Positions 1 through 64,000 of a stretch of DNA of 64,000 bases are shown here, piece after piece. Made by a program: the position numbers and the translations under genes. Under the pieces are notes generated by a model that worked only from the letters and a program-made list of their open reading frames with translations, ran no database searches and was not told the origin of the DNA. This stretch comes from Margaritifera margaritifera (lineage: Eukaryota > Mollusca > Bivalvia > Unionida > Margaritiferidae), in NCBI GenBank assembly GCA_029931535.1, contig JAQPZY010001517.1:3356001-3420000 (forward strand). The letters run 5' to 3'. Positions within the stretch are counted from its first letter, which is position 1; each line of letters begins with the position of its first letter.

Positions 1-415
1 CCTAAAGGCCATGTATTCATCATCTGTCATCTTTCATTCATTTTCTTCTGTCAGCATTTGTTTGTTAAGACTCTGGAGGCCATATTACTGATCTGACTTT
101 GATCAAACCTGCAACATAGGCTTATATGATCAAGATCTTGAACAAGTTCAATAATGAGTGAAATCCACATATATTGATGAGATGATTGTGCATCTAATTG
201 ACTGTGCATGTTATCACTCTAGAGACTATATTTCTAATTTGATTTTGAGTAAACTTGGTAAATAGACCTAAATAATTTAGATCTTAGATGGGTACAATTA
301 TGAGCAAGATCAATGCATATTGATGAGTTGATCTTGCATCTAGCTTGTCAACACTTTAGTGACTACATGTATTTCTGATCCGATTTTTTATAAAACTTAA
401 TAAATAGGCTTAAAT

Positions 416-418
<3 letters not shown>

Positions 419-489
<71 letters not shown>
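419..489. repeat. (TA)n tract
   Basis: An uninterrupted TA dinucleotide run of about 70 bp lies in the region upstream of exon 1. Confidence 0.97.
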
Positions 490-491
<2 letters not shown>

Positions 492-744
492 AATGAGTTG
501 TATTATGAGCAAGGTCTGCACATATTAATGAAATCCAGTGCAGTTAGAAATAGTTTTCAAATTTAAATGTTATGCAAAACTTGTTAGATCACCCAGCCAA
601 AATCCAAGTGAGCTTATGGTATGTCCTTTTTTGTCCATTGTCTGTCATCTGTCTGTCTATCAATACTTGCTTGTGAACACTATAGAGGCTTCATTTCTGA
701 TCAGATTTGATAAGACTTGGTATTTAAGCATATATCATCAAGAT

Positions 745-884
745 CTTGGATGAGTTTCATTATGAGTGACATCCATACATATTAATGAAGTAATTTGGCA
801 TCTGAATGGCTGTGCTTGGATGAGTTTCATTATGAGTGACATCCATACATATTAATGAAGTAAGTTAGAATCTGAATGGCTGAG
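745..884. repeat. 70-bp unit, two copies
   Basis: Two adjacent copies begin cttggatgagtttcattatg. They resemble the wording of the following 46-bp array and may be its ancestor. Confidence 0.85.
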
Positions 885-957
885 CTTGTGAACATTCAAG
901 AGGCCATAGTTTTGATCAGATTTGGTGTGTAAGCTTATATCACTGAGACCTTGGATG

Positions 958-1622
958 AGTTCAGTATCAGATTTGGTGTGTAAGCTTATATCACTGAGAC
1001 CGTGGATGAGTTCAGTTATGAGTGTGTAAGCTTATATCACTGAGACCTTGGATGAGTTTAGTTATGAGTGTGTAAGCTTATATCACTGAGACCTTGGATG
1101 AGTTTAGTTATGAGTGTGTAAGCTTATATCACTGAGACCTTGGATGAGTTCAGTTATGAGTGTGTAAGCTTATATCACTGAGACCTTGGATGAGTTCAGT
1201 TATGAGTGTGTAAGCTTATATCACTGAGACCTTGGACGAGTTCAGTTATGAGTGTGTAAGCTTATATCACTGAGACCTTTGATGAGTTTAGTTATGAGTG
1301 TGTAAGCTTATATCACTGAGACCTTGGATGAGTTCAGTTATGAGTGTGTAAGCTTATATCACTGAGACCTTGGATGAGTTCAGTTATGAGTGTGTAAGCT
1401 TATATCACTGAGACCTTGGATGAGTTCAGTTATGAGTGTGTAAGCTTATATCACTGAGACCTTGGATGAGTTCAGTTATGAGTGTGTAAGCTTATATCAC
1501 TGAGACCTTGGATGAGTTCAGTTATGAGTGTGTAAGCTTATATCACTGAGACCTTGGATGAGTTCAGTTATGAGTGTGTAAGCTTATATCACTGAGACCT
1601 TGGATGAGTTCAGTTATGAGTG
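958..1622. repeat. 46-bp minisatellite, about 14 copies
   Basis: The unit reads tgtgtaagcttatatcactg plus agaccttggatgagttcagttatgag. Copies differ by only a few bases, which points to recent expansion. Confidence 0.95.
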
Positions 1623-1784
1623 ATATAAACCAATATTAATTAGATGATCTGGCATCTGATTGGCTGAGGTTGTGACAGAGGCCTTTTTTTCTGATATGAT
1701 TTGGTATATAAGGTTGTATCATTGAGATCTCTGATGAGTTTGATTATGAGTGAGATCCACACATATTAATGTGGATCCAGGCTG

Positions 1785-1857
1785 ATCATATGGAGGGAAT
1801 AAAATCCGCAAACTTCAGGTCATGAGTCCAGTACATTAACCATGTAACCCCAGCACC
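1785..1857 (-). mobile_element. tRNA-derived SINE head (tRNA-Met-like)
   Basis: The reverse complement reads ggggttacatggttaatg, then actggactcatgacctgaag, like the A-box and anticodon arm (CAT) of a tRNA. The B-box is degenerate (gcggattttattccc). It lies next to a poly-C run at 1958-1970. It is a SINE or tRNA pseudogene rather than a working gene. Confidence 0.5.
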
Positions 1858-2099
1858 CTTGGGTGTGGATCTCAATAGTTTCCAAGTTATGACTCAAGGG
1901 ATGGAGTCTCATGGAGATAAGGACAGACCCAGGAATCCATGCTGACTGCACTGATTACCCCCCCCCCCCCTATAATGACAATAATGACAATTAAGTGAAT
2001 TAAGTGTATGTACTTTAAGGGTGGGGTTATGAACATGATATGAATCAGAGCCTAGTCCCCAGGGGCATGGGGAGATCCAGGGAAGATAGCTGGTTGAAT

Positions 2100-4500
2100 A
2101 AATGAATAAAATGAATAAGCCTTTTTATTCCAAGAAAGTGATCATATATATGTGGTCTAAGAAAGAAGATAAATGACTCCAACATTAATAAACAATGTAG
2201 TAACTATGTGCTCCAAGCTTTTCTCTCCTGTGTACAGTTTCAATATGTGTGAATTTGCATTCACAAGTTGACTTATGTCAATTATCAGGTGAGCAATAGC
2301 AGGCCCACTTAGGCTTCTTGTTTTTCTTTTAACATAACTGTCTTTCTTGCTCTGAAGGAAAACAAAGATAGTAACCATAATATTGACTATAGAGAATCAC
2401 AGATTTGGAGTTACACAGAGTTCTTCCCCTTGCAAATGTACACAACTGGGATAAGAGAATAATTTCAAGAATACAAAATGCATACATTTTACTAGAACAA
2501 TTTATAAAAATTGGCACAATAATACACCTTAGGGATTAAAATAAATAATTTTTAATTTTTAGCTGAAGAAAAAGTATAAATAAAAATATTGCTAGAGCAA
2601 ATGTACAGTTGCAGTCTGGCATAAACTATGTGCAATGTTGTAATTATAGTTCAGAATTTCTTTTCAAAATTATAGGTATTTGTTTGCAAGTAATTGTGTT
2701 TTTTTCTAATATTTATTTTCCTCTGATAAGAACATATTTAGTGTAGAAACCATGTCTAAGTTTATAAATTTATTTGAAGAGAATTATTCCCAAAAATTTT
2801 GCCACACTTGAAATTCTTAAATGTTTGGAAGCAGGTTTGATATATTTAGGGAAATAGAGTTTGACAGTTGCTAGTATTGCCATGTTAAAGCAATATTTTA
2901 ATGCATTTCACATATTTAATGCAATTACTAATAACAAAAATACTCCAGTATGCTTCTCCTGAAACAATTACTAATAACAAAAATACTCCAATATGCTTCT
3001 CCTGAAACAATTCCAAATTTAGTTACCAAGAATAAGAAACCTATAGACTTTAAAAAAAATAAAAAATTTTGAATTATAATTTCAGTTCATTTGAAAGTCA
3101 TGTGACTGTGTAAACCACAAATCAAAGCTCAGTCTGTAAATTTAACTTCTAAATATCTTGGATGACTTCAGTTATGAGCAAGAGACTATGCATATTAATT
3201 ATGACTTTGTCTTTGGAAATAATTGTTATAAGATTACAGTAAAATAGGTGGAATCATCAGGATATAAATTTTGGGAGATAGTTTACATAGGTTGTATTCT
3301 TACAATACAACATAAGCCTGCTTAGTGAAATGGTAAACTGTTTAGTTATGCAAGTCAGGTGAGTGCCGTTAGTACCACCTGGGCCTCTTGTTAAGGTTTT
3401 GAAAGTCATAAAACACACATCAATAGCAAATTCTCCACGCAAGCCATAGTATTCTGTGAGACCCATATTAATTTACCATATTGAATATAATATCCACACT
3501 GTGCACTTAAGTAATTATAATTTGGGTAAATTTCATGGGGTTAAAGCTTATCATAATAAGCCCATGCTGTCAGTGTCAGAAACAGTGTTTCCATCACATG
3601 TATATACATATACTAGATGAGTTAGCTCCCTTTGTCTATGTTGGGAGCTCTCCACTTTGTAAGTGCACTGTTTCTTCCAATATGCTGAATAAAGGATATG
3701 TGGCATTGATTGTTGACCCTAATATTAAATTAACTGGTAATAAGAAAAGCATAGAAGATTAGTTTAAAGAAAATAAAAATGTCAAGGCTGGTTTTAGCAG
3801 CTGATTCCTTTCCATGAGGCATAATGAAATTGAGAAATGTGCATTCAGTAAATTTTTTACCCAGAAGAATGGTGTGTGCTTATTACGGCATGTACAGGAA
3901 TTTATGTCGAATGTGGCATACATGTTACATAGCTAATGTTCTTATTTGTTATTGTTATATTATATCATGTGTGGGTATTTCATCAAATACAGTATACATG
4001 TTACATAGTAAATGTTCTTATTTGTTTTTGTTATATTATATCATGTGTGGGTATTACATCAAATACAGTATACATGTTACATAGCTCATGTTCTTATTTG
4101 TTAGTGTAATATTTATTGAATGTACCTATAAATGTCAGACATGCTTTCATTTATATCCAATGCATGATGTATCCATCTTTATTTTGTCAGAACAAGATTG
4201 ACTTTTTCTTGCAATGGTTATACTACTGTTTTCATATTGAGATTTATAGAAGACTTTTCATATTGGTCTACACAGAGAAGTGAATTTACTTGCAAAGTTC
4301 AAGTTTAGTAGTTTTCTGGGCTTATTCACTTTCAGGATTATAATAAACATAGCCAGTCTATATTTTTTGTACAGTTAGGTTATAGATATAATAGTCTACT
4401 TTTTTTTCTATTACATACTTGAGGGACAATATGAGCATATGTAAACAGCTGTCATGCAGTTTTGAAAATATTAATAGGGATAGATACTTACTATTAACAT
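2100..4500. other. Non-coding span without recognised genes
   Basis: No exon with EGF or LamG signature was seen on either strand. It holds a roughly 45-bp duplication near 2930-3010 (attactaataacaaaaata) and a 76-bp unit repeated about 2.4 times at 3917-4110 (tatacatgttacatag). The short open frames here have no domain resemblance. Confidence 0.6.
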
Positions 4501-4509
4501 TTACCTGCA

Positions 4510-6005
4510 ACAGATGTTACAGAAGCCTAGACACAGTAGTCACATATCTACAAGAGATGTTACAGAAGACTAGACACAGTAGTCACATATCTACAAGAGA
4601 TGTTACAGAAGCCTAGACACAGTAGTCACATATCTACAAGAGATGTCACAGAAGACTAGACACAGTAGTCACATGTCTACAAGAGATGTTACAGAAGACT
4701 AGACACAGTAGTCACATGTCTACAAGAGATGTGACAGAAGACTAGACACAGTAGTCACATGTCTACAAGAGATGTTACAGAAGACTAGACACAGTAGTCA
4801 CATGTCTACAAGAGATGTTACAGAAGACTAGACACAGTAGTCACATGTCTACAAGAGATGTTACAAAAGACTAGACACAGTAGTCACATGTCTACAAGAG
4901 ATGTTACAGAAGACTAAACACAGTAGTCACATATCTGCAAGAGATGTTACAGAAGACTAGGCACAGTGGTCACATATCTGCAAGAGATGTTACAGAAGAC
5001 TAGACACAGTGGTCACATATCTGCAAGAGATGTTACAGAAGACTAGACACGGTAGTCACATATCTGCAAGAGATGTTACAGAAGACTAGACACAGTAGTC
5101 ACATGTCTGCAAGAGATGTTACAGAAGACTAGACACAGTAGTCACATGTCTACAAGGTATGTTACAGAAGCCTAGACACAGTGGTCATATGTCTACAAGA
5201 TATTTTATAGAAGGCTAGACACAGTGGTCACATGTCTACTAGAGATGTTACAGAAGGCTAGACACAGTTGTCACATGTCTGCTAGGGATGTTACAGAAGG
5301 CTAGACACAGTGGTCATATGTCTACATGAGATGATACAGAAGGGTAGACACAGTTATCACATGTCAACAGGAGATGTTACAGAAGACTAGACACAGTGGT
5401 CATTTTTCTACAGGAGATGTTAGAGAAGGCTAAACATAGTAGTCACATATCTACAGGAGATGTTACAGGAGGCTAGAGACAGTGGTCACATGTCTACAGG
5501 AGATGTTACAGAAGGCTAGACACAGTTGTCACATGTCTACAGGAGATGTTACAGAAGGCTAGACACAGTTGTCACATATCTAGAGGAGATGTTACAGAAG
5601 GCTAGACACAGTTGTCACATATCTAGAGGAGATGTTACAGAAGGCTAGACACAGTGGTCATGTGTCTACAGGAGATGTTACAGAAGGCTAGACACAGTGG
5701 TCACATGTCTACAGGAGATTTTACAGAAGGCTAGACACAGTTGTCACATGTCTACAGGAGATGTTACAGAAGGCTAGACACAGTTGTCACATGTCTACAG
5801 ATGTTACAGAAGACTAGACACAGTTGTCACATATCTAGAGGAGATGTTACAGAAGGCTAAACATAGTAGTCACATGTCTACAAAATATATTACAGAAGGC
5901 TAGACACAGTGGTCACATGTCTACAGGAGATGTTACAGAAGGCTAAACATAGTAGTCACATGTCTACAACATATGCTACAGAAGGATAGACACAGTGGTC
6001 ACATA
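4510..6005. repeat. 43-bp minisatellite, about 34 copies
   Basis: The unit reads gatgttacagaagactagac plus acagtagtcacatgtctacaaga. Early copies are homogeneous; copies after about 5160 diverge (agg/agg variants) and a few are shortened. Confidence 0.95.
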
Positions 6006-6354
6006 TTTGGATAGTTTTACGATGCATGTTTGCAGGTTTACAGAAGGGTGAAATATGGACACAAATGGTATTGCATGGTATCACAGAAAAAAATAATGGT
6101 TGGAGGTTGTTTTGGATAAGTTTTTGAACCTGGATTTGGGGTTTGCCTTTTTTTAATTATTTGGTAACATTATGATTTACAAAGTACCACATGGATAAAT
6201 ACTTTATTGAAGCAAAATATCATATGACCCTTGTACACAACATATACATAATGTGACATAGTATATATTGCAATGAATATATTATACAATATTCAAATGG
6301 TCTAGAATGATTGTATTTCTTATTTCTTCATTATGTTGTTATTTTGTTCTTCAG

Positions 6355-63131
<56,777 letters not shown>

Positions 63132-63234
63132 GTAAGATCTTCACTTGAAACCATACTCATACAAGTATAATGCATTCCTAACTGTAAACAACAGACACCC
63201 AAGTTGCTTAGTTGTTTGGTTGGTTTTTAACAGC

Positions 63235-63400
63235 ATTTTCAACACATTAGTGGTTATATTGGACCAAGTACATGGATGCTAAGTGCCTTTCCCAAGGACA
63301 CACGAGGCAGCCAACACAGGCTGACCTTGGTGGGTATTGAACCCGTGACCTTCAGATTACAAGTACAACGCTCAATCAACTGAGCTACTGAGGCTGTCAG
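63235..63400 (-). mobile_element. tRNA-derived SINE (tRNA-Thr-like head)
   Basis: The reverse complement starts near 63394 as gcctcagtagctcagttgat, tgagcgttgtacttgtaatc and continues with the B-box gggttcaatacc; the anticodon position reads TGT. The body contains tgccttt-cccaaggacaca (plus strand), a core shared by many animal SINEs. Confidence 0.75.
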
Positions 63401-63509
63401 GACAGCCATTATATAATGGATTGGGAAATGTCAGTTATGCACTCTTTGCTTGAAGTTATAAGTTGAATAAACTGGATAGACCATAATCTATAGCTTATCA
63501 TGATATTTG

Positions 63510-63990
63510 TATTTCTGCTGTGTGCAGAGGGGTGTGCACTATATTGATATTCATTAAACAGGGGTGTGCATTATATGAGCATGCATTATGCAGGAGTGTT
63601 TATTATACAAAGATGCACATTATACATGAGTGTGTTATACAGGGGTGTACCATATACAGGGGTGTACATTATACAGAGATGTGCATTATACCCAGATGTG
63701 CATTATATATGGATGCACACTATACAGATATGCATTATACACAGGTGTGCATTGTACATAGATGCACACTATACAGATATGCATTATACAGGTGTGTCCA
63801 TTATACATGGGTGTGCATTATACAGGGTATTCATTATATGCAGGTGTGAATTATATGGGGTGCATATACACCCCAGCATAATGTACATTATACAGAGGTG
63901 TGCATTATAATGATTATATATAAGTGTGCTTTGGGGTGTGCATTATACATGAGTGTTCATTATACATGAGTGTTCACTATACATGGATGC
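63510..63990. repeat. Degenerate repeat of about 19 bp at the window end
   Basis: The unit reads gtgcattatacaggggt with many variants (tgcacattatacatgagtg). It continues to near the end of the window. Confidence 0.85.
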
Positions 63991-64000
63991 TATAGGATTT

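Noticed and set aside
4510..6005. CRISPR-like look of regular repeats
   Set aside because: The whole unit is repeated with no unique spacers, the genome is eukaryotic, and no cas-like genes are present. The same applies to all other arrays.
1..6354. A further upstream exon of the Crumbs-like gene
   Set aside because: Exon 1 begins mid-EGF so one must exist, but no stretch here has the needed cysteine pattern with splice sites; it probably lies outside the window.

Overview
This window is animal genomic DNA: AT-rich, mostly introns, with spliced EGF and laminin-G coding exons on the + strand. Several tRNA-derived SINE fragments have bodies that look like those I know from bivalve molluscs (an element ending in a 'ggcgttgaacccc' tail, and one with a 'gcctttcccaaggacaca' core). 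I infer a mollusc, probably a bivalve; the species is not determinable from the window.

One host gene fills the window. Fourteen exons between 6355 and 63131 join with consistent splice sites and phases. Together they encode eight complete EGF modules (plus the end of one more), then laminin-G 1, EGF, laminin-G 2, EGF, laminin-G 3, and finally a 1,932-bp exon with about 14 further EGF modules. Three laminin-G domains separated by single EGF modules is the Crumbs (CRB) arrangement, the apical polarity receptor of epithelia. The N-terminus, transmembrane segment and cytoplasmic tail lie outside the window.

The introns are very rich in tandem repeats. Nearly every intron carries one or more minisatellites with periods of 27 to 76 bp, the largest being 3.3 kb of a 38-bp unit, plus long TA, CA, CT, ATT, CATA and TATTG tracts. 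In three introns (after exons 3, 7 and 10) the repeat unit contains the exon-intron junction itself, so the 5' splice site has been copied 3 to about 45 times.

Mobile elements lie in the introns. Intron 8 holds a nearly intact 6.56-kb LTR retrotransposon in antisense (32271-38832) with 752-bp LTRs about 99% identical, a 5-bp target duplication, and integrase encoded upstream of reverse transcriptase. That order is typical of the Gmr1-like branch of Ty3/gypsy, and the Gag resembles the SCAN-domain ancestor. Intron 11 holds two non-autonomous DNA transposons with clean ends: 48605-50309 (13-bp TIRs, 6-bp duplication) and 51756-53762 (hAT-like, 8-bp duplication). A 215-bp MITE in intron 6 carries two perfect hairpins. 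A decayed hAT transposase C-terminus lies in intron 12. No complete second host gene, functional tRNA, rRNA or CRISPR array was found.
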